NCBI GenBank assembly: GCA_963725505.1
Contig: CAVRYN010000007.1
Span: 186,001 to 250,000, forward strand
Direction: 5' to 3'
DNA: 64,000 bases
DNA from: Udaeobacter sp963725505
Lineage (GTDB): Bacteria; Verrucomicrobiota; Verrucomicrobiia; Chthoniobacterales; UBA10450
Numbering within the stretch: position 1 is the stretch's first letter; each line of letters opens with the position of its first letter. Positions 37,346-46,230 of this stretch are shown in pieces. The notes under the pieces are model-generated. The model ran no database searches. It was not told the DNA's origin and saw only the letters and a list, made by a program, of their open reading frames with translations. Both the position numbers and the translations under genes were made by a program.

Positions 37346-37492
37346 CAGTGTTCGCTTCGAGATCTGTAACCTCAACGCTGCCTCGCTTTGCGAGAGATTA
37401 TTCCGCTCGCGCCAGGCTCGCAATCTTCGTGGAAACGCACCGGCTGCGAACCTCTGATGCCGAACGTGATCAGGGAGTGTCCCGAAAGCCAT
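37277..37492 (-). CDS. Xre-type HTH protein, C-terminus cut by the IS remnant
   Basis: 71 residues. RLRAWRERNNLSQSEAALRL, QISKRTLQEWEQDRAAPRG is a classic Xre/Cro HTH with the conserved recognition helix. The frame ends in RTVGQASV, which is transposase-derived sequence, so the original C-terminus is lost. It starts only 10 bases after the third palindrome, which could be its operator. It resembles DNA-binding antitoxins or phage repressors. Confidence 0.6.
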   Translation of the reverse strand: MAFGTLPDHVRHQRFAAGAFPRRLRAWRERNNLSQSEAALRLQISKRTLQEWEQDRAAPRGLARTVGQASV

Positions 37493-37501
37493 CCTGAGAT
37501 C

Positions 37502-37522
37502 CTATACGGGAATCACGTATAG
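37502..37522. repeat. Third palindrome, one mismatch
   Basis: CTATACGGGA, one base, TCACGTATAG. It differs from the other two copies at one arm position and sits just upstream of the HTH gene's start, which would fit an operator or IS/element terminus. Confidence 0.65.
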
Positions 37523-37554
37523 CATCAAGTCCGCGGGACAAAATGGTTCCGCTG

Positions 37555-37583
37555 TGACAGCCCCGAATGCGTTCGGGGCTACA
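37555..37583. repeat. CAGCCCCGAA hairpin repeat
   Basis: TGACAGCCCCGAATGCGTTC, GGGGCTACA. A second copy is at 38322-38349, and a related one at about 45967-45985. Confidence 0.7.
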
Positions 37584-37673
37584 GCAGAACGGACTTCGGG
37601 ATCTCTGTGATTTGAAAGCCTGGCCGTTGCTTCGCATCCGTTGCAGCTGCGGTGAAAGATCAGGCAGCTTTTT

Positions 37674-38006
37674 TCAGTCGATAAAAAGAGTGCGCGTTTT
37701 CTTAAACACCTCGTCGAATTTGGCCGGCGTCACTTTTCCGACTGAGTGCAGAATGATGTGGTGTTCGACGGTGAAAAGTCGTTGCGGACGAATGAAGCAT
37801 GGCTGCCCGATTTGGCCGCGTTCACAATCGCTGCTATCCAGCGGAACGGCGAAAGCATCCCAGTGTGCGCGGCTCGTGATCTGGCACAGAATCAAATCAG
37901 CGCCTGGAAGATCGGCAATCACCAAAGCGGGACGCCGCTTTTCGCCGCTACCATCAGCGCGTGGAAACGCAATGACAACGATTTCGCCGGCTACAGGTTT
38001 GACCAC
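37674..38006 (-). CDS. PemK/MazF-family toxin
   Basis: Toxin of a type II toxin-antitoxin pair, probably an mRNA endoribonuclease. Family features: VAGEIVVIAFP, KRRPALVIAD with the conserved Arg, LCQITSRAHWD with Thr-Ser, and a C-terminal EVFKKTRTLFID. The start is set at GTG 38006, giving MVKPVAGEIVV and a 16-base overlap with the upstream antitoxin-like frame. An upstream start at 38033 is possible but less family-like. It is not in an obvious mobile element but stands next to one. Confidence 0.8.
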   Translation of the reverse strand: MVKPVAGEIVVIAFPRADGSGEKRRPALVIADLPGADLILCQITSRAHWDAFAVPLDSSDCERGQIGQPCFIRPQRLFTVEHHIILHSVGKVTPAKFDEVFKKTRTLFID

Positions 38007-38131
38007 GCGGGATCCTCTTCTGGTGAGTTCCAATCACGCCCGAGAACAGATTCGCTCAGCTCTGCGCCATTGAATCTTTCATCGGGCGCATCCGACGCAA
38101 GCTCTTCGTCAATCTCTTCGCGCGTGCTCAT
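37991..38131 (-). CDS. Short acidic antitoxin-like protein
   Basis: 46 residues: MSTREEIDEELASDAPDERF, NGAELSESVLGRDWNSPEE. It is acidic, as toxin-neutralising tails are, and its 3' end overlaps the toxin start by 16 bases, the expected gene order. It has no AbrB/MazE or RHH DNA-binding motif, so the operon may be regulated differently or need a partner protein. It is too short to be found by size-limited gene calling. Confidence 0.7.
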   Translation of the reverse strand: MSTREEIDEELASDAPDERFNGAELSESVLGRDWNSPEEDPAWSNL

Positions 38132-38321
38132 GACTAATCATTGCATGTTTTACCACGAAGGACACGAAGAAACACAGAGTCATCCCCAGGTGCGAACTTC
38201 GTGATCTCTGCGATCTCTGCTTGCCACGCCATAGTCCCGCGGCTGCGGGACGAAGGCGGGCGGTGAAAAGATTTCTAATTTTTCCGCTGAGCAGCCTTCG
38301 CCAAGGCTCCGGCTCGCCAGG

Positions 38322-38349
38322 GACAGCCCCGAATGCTTTCGGGGCTACA
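38322..38349. repeat. CAGCCCCGAA hairpin repeat after thiC
   Basis: GACAGCCCCGAATGCTTTC, GGGGCTACA, beside the thiC stop. It could act as its terminator. Confidence 0.65.
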
Positions 38350-38351
38350 GC

Positions 38352-40403
38352 TTACGCCTTTGCGTAAATCTCAGAGCCCGCCTTCGTGAACTCAGTTGCC
38401 TTCTGTTCTAGTCCTTCTTCGATTGCTTCTGCATCCGTTAGGCCGTGTTCGGCTGCGTACTTCCGTACATCTTCGGTGATCTTCATGCTACAGAAGTGAG
38501 GACCGCACATACTGCAAAAATGAGCCGATTTAGCGCCTTCCTGCGGCAAGGTTTCGTCGTGGAATTCACGCGCGGTTTCGGGATCGAGCGAGAGATTGAA
38601 TTGATCTTCCCAACGGAATTCGAAGCGCGCTTTGCTGATGGCGTTGTCGCGGTATTGCGCGCCGGGATGGCCTTTGGCCAGATCGGCGGCGTGCGCGGCG
38701 ATTTTGTAGGCGATGACGCCGTCTTTCACGTCTTTCTTGTTCGGCAAACCGAGATGTTCTTTCGGCGTGACGTAACACAGCATGGCGCAGCCGTACCAAC
38801 CGATCATCGCCGCGCCGATCGCGCTGGTGATGTGATCGTAGCCGGGCGCGATGTCGGTGGTGAGCGGGCCGAGGGTGTAGAACGGCGCTTCGTCGCACCA
38901 CTCGAGTTGTTTCTCCATGTTCTCCTTGATCAGGTGCATCGGGATGTGGCCCGGGCCTTCGTTCATCACCTGCACGTGTTGCGCCCACGCCCGCTTCGTG
39001 AGTTCTCCTTGAGTGTATAGCTCCGCGAATTGGGCCTCATCATTTGCGTCAGCAATACTGCCTGGCCTCAGGCCATCGCCGATAGAAAAGCTGATGTCGT
39101 ACGCGGCCATGATCTCGCAGATCTCGTCCCAATGGGTGTAGAGAAAACTTTCCTGATGATGCGCGAGGCACCACTTGGCCATGATCGAGCCGCCGCGCGA
39201 GACGATGCCCGTGGCGCGGCGCGCCGTGAGCGGGATGTAGCGCAAAAGCACTCCCGCATGGACAGTAAAATAATCCACACCTTGCTCAGCCTGTTCGATT
39301 AACGTGTCGCGGTAGATTTCCCAGGTCAGTTCCTCCGCGCGGCCGCCGACTTTTTCGAGCGCCTGATAAATCGGCACCGTGCCGATGGGCACTGGACTGT
39401 TGCGAATGATCCATTCGCGCGTGGCGTGAATGTTTTTGCCGGTGCTGAGATCCATCACCGTGTCGGCGCCCCATTTCGTCGCCCAACGCATTTTTTCGAC
39501 TTCTTCTTCGATCGATGACGCCACGGCGCTGTTGCCGATATTCGCATTAATTTTTACCAGGAAATTCCGGCCGATAATCATCGGCTCCGATTCCGGGTGA
39601 TTGATGTTCGCAGGGATGATGGCGCGGCCGCGCGCGACCTCGGCGCGGACAAACTCTGGGGTTATCTCATCAGGGATATTTGCACCAAACGAGGTTCCGC
39701 CGTGCTGATGTGCGAGGTCGTTCCGCGCGATGTTTGATGTTTGATGTTTGATGTTTGATTTGGCGATGTCGCGTCCGGAATTTTCGCGGATTGCGATGAA
39801 TTCCATCTCGGGCGTAATGATGCCACGCCGCGCGTAAGCGAGTTGTGTGACAGCGCCGGACTTTGCTCTGAGTGGTTTTCTTCCACCCGGTTTCTTAATT
39901 CTTAATTCGTCCTTCTCACTTCCATTGCGCTTTGCCAAATGCTCGGCATGCGCGGCGGAAAGAAACCCATCATCAATCGGCTGAACTTTGCGCCCGTCGT
40001 GTTCTTCCACGTCACCGCGGTCGCGGATCCATTTTGCACGCAGTGCCGGAAGTCCTTGGGTGACGTCGCCGTGAAAATCGGGATCGCCCCATGGGCCGCT
40101 GGTGTCATACACGCGCACCGGTTCGTTCACTTCGATCTCGCCACTCATGGACTTCGTCGGCGCCAGCGTGATCTCGCGAAACGGCACGCGAAGGTCGGGA
40201 TGAATTTTGCCGGTGACGTAAACCTTTTTGGAATTCGGAAGAGATTGTCTGACAGAATGAACCGAATCTACAGAATCTGATGTACCGGATTCAGAACCCA
40301 TTTGCCCCATTTTGTTAATTCTGTCTGAGTCAGATTTTTTGACAGAATGAGCAGAATTATCAGAATCTGCGCCGTTCGCTTTCTCCGAAACCCTTTTGTT
40401 CAT
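38352..40403 (-). CDS. thiC: Phosphomethylpyrimidine synthase ThiC
   Basis: Radical SAM-like enzyme that makes HMP-P for thiamine synthesis. FGANIPDEITPEFVRAEVAR, IGRNFLVKINANIGNSAVAS, TVMDLSTGKNIHATREWI, IPIYQALEKVGG region, and the C-terminal 4Fe-4S site CSMCGPHFCSMK are as in the family. Two parts are not: residues about 1-60 (KKSDSDRINKMGQMGSES) come from a repeated AGAATTAACAAAATG segment, and SNIKHQTSNI in the middle is made by a GATGTTT tandem repeat (39729-39756). The frame is open to 40511, but that is inside the TPP riboswitch; ATG 40403 follows it. Confidence 0.95.
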   Translation of the reverse strand: MNKRVSEKANGADSDNSAHSVKKSDSDRINKMGQMGSESGTSDSVDSVHSVRQSLPNSKKVYVTGKIHPDLRVPFREITLAPTKSMSGEIEVNEPVRVYDTSGPWGDPDFHGDVTQGLPALRAKWIRDRGDVEEHDGRKVQPIDDGFLSAAHAEHLAKRNGSEKDELRIKKPGGRKPLRAKSGAVTQLAYARRGIITPEMEFIAIRENSGRDIAKSNIKHQTSNIARNDLAHQHGGTSFGANIPDEITPEFVRAEVARGRAIIPANINHPESEPMIIGRNFLVKINANIGNSAVASSIEEEVEKMRWATKWGADTVMDLSTGKNIHATREWIIRNSPVPIGTVPIYQALEKVGGRAEELTWEIYRDTLIEQAEQGVDYFTVHAGVLLRYIPLTARRATGIVSRGGSIMAKWCLAHHQESFLYTHWDEICEIMAAYDISFSIGDGLRPGSIADANDEAQFAELYTQGELTKRAWAQHVQVMNEGPGHIPMHLIKENMEKQLEWCDEAPFYTLGPLTTDIAPGYDHITSAIGAAMIGWYGCAMLCYVTPKEHLGLPNKKDVKDGVIAYKIAAHAADLAKGHPGAQYRDNAISKARFEFRWEDQFNLSLDPETAREFHDETLPQEGAKSAHFCSMCGPHFCSMKITEDVRKYAAEHGLTDAEAIEEGLEQKATEFTKAGSEIYAKA

Positions 40404-40476
40404 TTTGTTAATTCTGTCTAAAAAATTTGAAAGGCATGCGGAGAAGAACACATGGCTGAAATCGCCAGTCCGGCAT

Positions 40477-40563
40477 CGGACCCTCGCTCCCTTCGGCGGC
40501 ATTACCCGCATCAGGTTTAAGGGGTCGTCCTGACGGACCTCTCAGCCATGGCGGCTCCCCCGC
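40477..40563 (-). ncRNA. TPP riboswitch
   Basis: On the minus strand it reads GGCTGAGAGGTCC then ACCCCTTAAACCTGATGCGG and GTAATGCCGCCGAAGGGAG, matching the TPP aptamer core (CTGAGA, ACCCTT-A-AACCTGAT, GGGTAAT, CGAAGGGA). It lies in the leader of thiC, so thiamine pyrophosphate should reduce thiC expression. The aptamer core is unmistakable; the expression platform is not resolved. Confidence 0.95.
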
Positions 40564-40574
40564 TCTATTTTTTC

Positions 40575-40602
40575 AGAATAGAACCTGAGTGCCGGAAGTC
40601 AA
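40575..40602 (-). promoter_or_regulatory. Putative sigma-70 promoter of thiC
   Basis: On the minus strand TTGACT (40597-40602) and TATTCT (40575-40580) are separated by 16 bases, placing the start just before the riboswitch. It matches the consensus at nine of twelve positions. Confidence 0.55.
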
Positions 40603-40679
40603 TGTACGAACGTGCCGCAGCAGAATGCGGCGCGCTTCGACTCCGCCAGTGCTGGAGGAATCCGTCAGCGAACGTGAAA

Positions 40680-41114
40680 TCAACCCGCGGGTTGTTGTTT
40701 CGCGTTGGTGTGGAAAATCGCCAGCCAATCTTTCCCCTCTTTTTTCCAGACCGATCCGGCATTGTAGGTACCGGACATATCCTTGCCTTCGTAGGTGCCT
40801 TCGATCTTCACCATGTATGTCGAGACGACGACATCTTTTTCATCGGAGAACATGTCATAATCGCTGATGGCAAACGATTTCATGTCCCACTTCTGCATGT
40901 CGTCCAATTCCTTCTGCCGATTGGAGACTCCTTCCGCGTAGACCCCGCGAAAGTCCTTATCGACCAGTTTCTTGAAGTCGTCGGCCTTTTTATCTTTAAA
41001 CGCCTGCCAGGCGGCTTTTTCTTTTGCTTCCATCGCGGCTTTGTCCGGAGCGGCGATCGAAACCGCGATCGTCGCGAACAAGGCCGTCATTGTGTAAGTC
41101 ATCAGTTTTTTCAT
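40680..41114 (-). CDS. Exported SnoaL/DUF4440-like protein
   Basis: Signal peptide (MKKLMTYTMTALFATIAVSIA) then a cone-fold-like domain: MEAKEKAAWQAFKDKKADDF, LVDKDFRGVYAEGV, YDMFSDEKDVVVSTYMVKIE and SVWKKEGKDWLAIFHTNAKQ. These are the NTF2-like DUF4440 features. Role is unknown; relatives are small-molecule-binding or lipoprotein-like. Length 144. Confidence 0.75.
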   Translation of the reverse strand: MKKLMTYTMTALFATIAVSIAAPDKAAMEAKEKAAWQAFKDKKADDFKKLVDKDFRGVYAEGVSNRQKELDDMQKWDMKSFAISDYDMFSDEKDVVVSTYMVKIEGTYEGKDMSGTYNAGSVWKKEGKDWLAIFHTNAKQQPAG

Positions 41115-41276
41115 CAGTCCTTCCTTTTATTGTTCCACACAGACTAACCCCGTGGGTGGTTACAGAGCAATCCAAATGTCCAGAAATTTATCAATTGCGG
41201 GCGCGACACCCCGGCCTCGACACGTTTACGACGGTCAGAGAACGCCGCTACAGCGATACAGAGTCGATCTAACGGT

Positions 41277-42473
41277 TCAAGGAACGATGACGTCGGATTC
41301 GAGAGATATTCTTTGTGAAGGAGTTGACGTCTGCTGCGGCGAAACAAATTTGGATTTACCGACGAGGTTCATTAAACTTGAATCCGCTTCCTTCAGCTGT
41401 CCTTCCTGAATAACGGGTTCAAGCGGCGCCGACTTAGTCTGCTTACGATAATCTGCGACGAGCATTGGCGGCTGCTTCTTAACTCCCAACGCCTGATAAT
41501 TCTCGATCCCGACGCCGATCGCCGCCGCCAGCTTGCCGCGCCAATCTTTATTTGAAATCAATTTGCATTCGCCGCGTTCTGTCAGGAAGCCTCCCTCGAT
41601 TAGCACAGCCGGCACTTTTGTCAGACGAAGGACAGCAAACCGCGCGCGTTTAATTCCCCGGTCGTACTCGGGGATATGACCGAGCAACGAATGATAAATG
41701 CAAGCCGAGAGCGCCATGCTTTGCGCGTCCACTTCGCTGCCGGGTTGCATGTTCACCGAACTCGACGCCACCGCGCTGTCCGACGTGGATGGCGCGCCGC
41801 GCGGCGTAAACGAAAAAATTTCGAACCCGGTGGCGTTCGGATCGTCATTCGTTGCGTTGAAATGAATGCTGACGAAAATTGAATTGCGCGCGGCGTTGGC
41901 GATCTTTGCGCGTACTTCCAACGGCACAAAATAATCGCCCTCGCGAGTCATGATCACGCGCAGGCCTTTCGCCTGCAAAAGCGGACGCAGCTTACGCGCC
42001 ACGTCGAGCGCAAAATCTTTTTCGGATCCATAACGGCTCACCTGCCCTTTATCGTACCCGCCGTGTCCCGGATCCAGAACGACTGTTTGGACGTTACCAA
42101 CGTTTGAAACACGATGCGGGCGCAACAGCGGCTCGATGGTTTTGGCTACGTCAGTGCGGGAGACCAGATATTTTCCGTTCTGCTCCATTAACGGAAAACA
42201 CAACCAACTGCGCGCGCCGTTAATCATCGCCTCGCGACTGCCACTGACAAACTCGAGCGGATTTTTAACTGTCTCGAATGGGATTTTCTTACCCCGTGCG
42301 ACGACGCCCGCGGGCAACCCGTAAAACCGAGAAATGTTATCGACGCTCAAGTAATCGTGACCGCTTATTTTGATCACCTCCCAATCGCCGCCAGCTGATG
42401 TCGTTGTTTGCGCGAGGGCGATCCCAGCCGTGAGTAATGCTACATTCAACCAAGATCGCACCGTTCCGGTCAT
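41277..42473 (-). CDS. N-acetylmuramoyl-L-alanine amidase (AmiC-type)
   Basis: Cleaves the amide between MurNAc and the stem peptide in the periplasm. Zinc ligands and catalytic residues are visible: VLDPGHGGYDKGQ (His), EKDFALDVARKLRP (Glu), FVSIHFNATN (His), and LIEGGFLTERGECK (catalytic Glu). N-terminal signal (LNVALLTAGIALAQT) and an AMIN-like domain (SGHDYLSVDNISRFYGLP) precede the catalytic part. No LysM or SPOR repeat. Length 398. Confidence 0.93.
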   Translation of the reverse strand: MTGTVRSWLNVALLTAGIALAQTTTSAGGDWEVIKISGHDYLSVDNISRFYGLPAGVVARGKKIPFETVKNPLEFVSGSREAMINGARSWLCFPLMEQNGKYLVSRTDVAKTIEPLLRPHRVSNVGNVQTVVLDPGHGGYDKGQVSRYGSEKDFALDVARKLRPLLQAKGLRVIMTREGDYFVPLEVRAKIANAARNSIFVSIHFNATNDDPNATGFEIFSFTPRGAPSTSDSAVASSSVNMQPGSEVDAQSMALSACIYHSLLGHIPEYDRGIKRARFAVLRLTKVPAVLIEGGFLTERGECKLISNKDWRGKLAAAIGVGIENYQALGVKKQPPMLVADYRKQTKSAPLEPVIQEGQLKEADSSLMNLVGKSKFVSPQQTSTPSQRISLESDVIVP

Positions 42474-42719
42474 CTCTGCGCTATTTTATCGAAAAGCGAA
42501 TCGATCTCAATGCGCTGTTCCGAAATCTCGCCTCTCCCCTCGGCCAAGGGGAGCGGACCAAGGTGATGGGTTCGAACCAGAAGTCGTCATATTTGGTCGA
42601 ATAAACCCTCACCCCCTTCTCCCTTGCCAAGGGCGAGGCGACCCGCAGCGCTGCAGTTAATTGCTGAAAGATCCAAACTGCCAATTTGACTTACTGATTT
42701 TTCGCGTTAAAAACCGGAA
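42474..42719. other. Repeat-like gap before the TraB gene
   Basis: Contains CTCTCCCCTCGGCCAAGGGG and CTCCCTTGCCAAGGG, two halves of a dispersed repeat, with GGTTCGAACC between them. No gene. Confidence 0.55.
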
Positions 42720-43649
42720 ATGTTTTTGCCTGCTCGACGTATCTGCGGCGCTTGGATTGCTTTGCTCCTGCTGGGTTTGACGCCGCTATCTGCCATCGCA
42801 GGTTCTCCTGCTCAAAAATTTCCAAAATCTTGCGTCTGGCGCGTGACCAATGCCAAAGCGCCATTTTACCTGGTGGGCTCAATTCATGCGCTCAGCAAAA
42901 GTGATTATCCCCTCCCCTCGCCGTACGAAGTCGCGCTAAGAGACAGCAGGCGTTTCGTTTTCGAATTCGATCCGAACCGTCACGCCGAATTCGAAAAGAA
43001 ATTTGAAGCTGCCGCCAAATATCCGCCGGGACAGGATATCCGTTCGAAGATCGACCCGGAGCTTCTGGCTTGGCTCCGTCAAAATATTTTGACCGTCGAA
43101 GCCGAACCTCGCCGTGGAAAGGGCGCACAAGTTGCAGGTTTCGACAGCGAACTCCGTTACAAACCATGGTGGATCGCACAGCACCTTGCCGCCCCGGCCA
43201 GCTACAGCAAGAGTTCCGCCTCGCACGGCTTGGACAATTATTTCGTGGACCGTGCGAAAACGGCAGGCAAAGAGATAAGAGGACTCGAATCGGTTGATGA
43301 ACATGTGGCGGTTATGGGTGGAATGTCAGATCGCGACAGCGAATTCATGCTGCGAGACGCGCTTACTCAGCCGACGGATGGCGCAAAGGAATTCAGCAGG
43401 ATGTACAAGGCATGGCGCAGGGGCGATACCAATGCGCTTTGGACCGGTGACGCGCGATTGCGCAACCAAGCGCCCAGGATTGCGGCCCGGCTTGTCGAGA
43501 ATCGCAACGTGAAATGGGTTTCGCGAATCGAGGCCGAACTGAAAACTGGCAAGCCGACAGCGATTGTTGCAGGCGCGCTGCATTTTGCCGGTCCGCGCAG
43601 TGTCATTGCGCTATTGCAAAAACGCGGTTACAAAATCGAGCAACTGTAG
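42720..43649 (+). CDS. TraB/GumN-family exported protein
   Basis: Signal peptide (MFLPARRICGAWIALLLLGL...AIAG). TraB motifs: FYLVGSIHALSKSDYPLP (GxxH), EVALRDSRRFVFEFD, and a C-terminal GALHFAGPRSVIALLQKRGY, as in TraB/GumN proteins, some of which are TIKI-type metalloproteases. Its conserved His, Glu and Asp suggest an enzyme. The stop (CTG TAG) is followed at once by another TAG and a repeat. Length 309. Confidence 0.87.
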   Translation: MFLPARRICGAWIALLLLGLTPLSAIAGSPAQKFPKSCVWRVTNAKAPFYLVGSIHALSKSDYPLPSPYEVALRDSRRFVFEFDPNRHAEFEKKFEAAAKYPPGQDIRSKIDPELLAWLRQNILTVEAEPRRGKGAQVAGFDSELRYKPWWIAQHLAAPASYSKSSASHGLDNYFVDRAKTAGKEIRGLESVDEHVAVMGGMSDRDSEFMLRDALTQPTDGAKEFSRMYKAWRRGDTNALWTGDARLRNQAPRIAARLVENRNVKWVSRIEAELKTGKPTAIVAGALHFAGPRSVIALLQKRGYKIEQL

Positions 43650-43892
43650 TAGCGGCTTGGGTAGCGTATGCGTCTCGCATGCTGGTTTTCGGCGTCGCGC
43701 CGAAACAATCTTTCCTTGGAACTCATTCGTCGGGAGGATGGAGAAATCTCAGTAATGTCCGCGACTGCGGGACGCGCTCGCCAGCACGCGGGACGCGCGC
43801 GCTACCCGAAGCGCTGCTTCAACGGAAGCGCGTCTGGAAGGTCTAATTCGGATTAAATGACAACTCGCAGTAATCGTTTCGTTTTCAAACTC

Positions 43893-45942
43893 ATGAAATC
43901 ATTTCTCATCCTTATCCCACTCATTTGCGCAACCGGCCTACGCAGCTGCAACGCCGCCGCAGACCGAGCAAAATCCGCCACCGCTCGATCCGAAGAACAT
44001 GGATACATCAGTCAAACCCGGTGATGATTTCTTCCGCTATGCCAACGGCGCGTGGATCAAGCGCACCGAGATCCCACCGGAGTATTCCCGATGGGGCGCG
44101 TTCAATGAGTTGATCGAGCACAACAACGACGCTCTGCACGCGATCGCCGAGAAGGCCTCGGCAACGCAGGTCGATCCGAAGCTCGCGCCGGAAACACAGA
44201 AGGTGGGCGATTACTACGCCAGCGGCATGGACGAGAAAACAATCGAGGCCATGCAAACGAAACCGCTCGCAGAAGAGTTCAAGCGCATCGACGCCATCAA
44301 AGACCGCGCTGATCTACTTAAGGTAATCGCGCATCTGCACACAATCGGCGTCGGCGCATTTTTCGGGTTCGGTTCCGGTCAGGACGCGAAGGACAGCTCG
44401 CACGACATCGCGCAGGCGGTTCAGGGCGGACTCGGCATGCCCGATCGCGACTACTACACAAAGCAGGACGCCGACATGAAAGAGAAGCGCCAGAAGTACG
44501 TCGCGCATGTGACGAAGATGCTGACGCTATTAGGCGAGCCGGCGGAAAAAGCGGCCGAAGACGCGAAAAGGATCCTGGCGCTGGAAACAAAACTGGCCGA
44601 AGCGTCGCGTACCCGCGTGCAATTACGCGACCCGATTAAGAACTACAACAAGATGGGCGTGCAACAGCTGCAGGACCTGACGCCCGACTGGAACTGGAGT
44701 GATTACTTTAAGACGGTTGACCTGGTCGAGCCGGGCGATATCAACGTGCAGCAGCCAGAGTTTTTCAAAACGGCTAACGACTTGTTTAGATCGACATCGA
44801 TGGAGGATTGGAAGGCATACCTGCGCTGGCACTTGATCAATGCGACCGCGCCGCATCTTTCGAAGGATTTCGTGGACGAAGATTTCAATTTTAGAGAGCG
44901 GATCCTGCGCGGCACAGAGCAGATCAAGCCGCGTTGGAAACGGGTGATCTTGTCCGAGGATGACGAGATCGGCGAAGCGCTGGGAAAATTGTACGTCGCC
45001 TTTTATTTTCCACCTGAGGCGAAAGCGCGCGCGGTCGAACTCGTGAACAACCTGAAGGAGGCGCTGGCCGATCGAATCAAAACGCTCGAGTGGATGGACG
45101 AGCCGACCAAACAACAGGCACTCAAGAAACTCGCTGCGTTCACGGTAAAGATCGGTTACCCCGACAAATGGCTCGATTATTCATTGCTGCAGATCGACCG
45201 CGGCCCGTACGTCTTGAACGCGCTGCGGGCTGAACAATTCGAGGCTGATCGTGACATTAAGAAGATCGGCAAACCAGTCGATCGCACCGAATGGGGGATG
45301 ACGCCGCCCACGGTGAACGCGTATTACAACTCGAACATGAATGAGATCGTCTTCCCCGCAGGAATTTTACAGCCGCCGTTCTTCTATGCGAATGCGGACG
45401 ACGCAGTAAATTATGGCGCTATCGGCGCCGTCATCGGTCATGAAATGACGCACGGTTTTGATGATCAGGGACGGCAGTTCGACGCAGTAGGTAATTTGCG
45501 CGACTGGTGGACGCCGAAATCCGCCGAGGAATTTAAGAAGCGCTCGGGTGCGATTGTGCAGCAATACAACGAATACGAGCCATTGCCGGGCTTGCACGTG
45601 AACGGCGAGCTGACCCAGGGCGAAAACATCGCGGACATCGGAGGAGTGAAACTCGCCTACGCTGCGTTGCAGAAGACGCTCGACAAACATCCCGAGGAGC
45701 GGAACAAAAAGATCGACGGCTTCACACCGGAGCAACGCTTCTTTCTGTCCTTCGCAGCGATCTGGCGACAGAAAAGTCGTGATGAAGATCAGAAAATGCG
45801 CCTGACCACCGATCCGCATTCGCCGGCGCAGTTTCGGGTGAACGGGCCACTTTCGGACCTGCCGGAGTTTCAGAAAGCGTTCGGCATTCCAGACGGCTCG
45901 CCGATGGTGCGCTCCGCCGATAAGCGCGTGAATATTTGGTAA
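43893..45942 (+). CDS. M13-family metallopeptidase with a frameshift in the signal peptide
   Basis: Neprilysin-like (M13). The signal MKSFLILIPL begins at ATG 43893 and the mature part SFAQPAYA/AATPP... continues one base further on, so an extra base near 43921-43925 separates them. In the mature frame DPKNMDTSVKPGDDFFRYANG starts the family, followed by AEASRTRVQLRDPIKNYNKM, NAYYNSNMNEIVFPAGILQPPFF, the zinc site IGHEMTHGFDDQG and ENIADIGGVKLAY. Stop at 45942. Without repair translation would need an internal start at ATG 43999, leaving the enzyme without a signal. So either a sequencing indel or a real loss of export. Confidence 0.88.
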
Positions 45943-45951
45943 GGAAAACTT

Positions 45952-46079
45952 TGTAGGGCGTCTGTGTCAGCCCCGAAAGCTTTCGGGGTTCACAGAGCGG
46001 AGCCACGGGGACGCGAGCGACACAGACGGGAAGCCCGAAGGGCGAAGCTCGCGGGAGTGAGCGAGTCAAACGCCCTACA
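45952..46079. repeat. TGTAGGGCG...CGCCCTACA composite element
   Basis: Left end TGTAGGGCGTCTGTGTCAGC, right end GTCAAACGCCCTACA, with an internal CCCCGAAAGCTTTCGGGG hairpin. It follows the M13 gene. Confidence 0.75.
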
Positions 46080-46110
46080 ATTTCATTCCTTCGCGATTTT
46101 TCCACCCCGG

Positions 46111-46221
46111 TTCGTCATTCCGAGCGGAGCGAGGAATCTCACAATCGAAGCGCGGATAACACAAATTCCGTAGCGTAATCAATCACCCTGTGGGAGGTCC
46201 TTCGCTCCGCTCAGGATGACG
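46111..46221. repeat. Second-family dispersed repeat
   Basis: GTCATTCCGAGCGGAGCGAG to CGCTCCGCTCAGGATGAC, inverted ends. Same family as 6149-6236. Confidence 0.7.
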
Positions 46222-46230
46222 CGCGACTGT

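Noticed and set aside
42560..42585. GGTTCGAACC resembling a tRNA T-loop
   Set aside because: No acceptor stem, anticodon loop or CCA context; it lies in a dispersed repeat.
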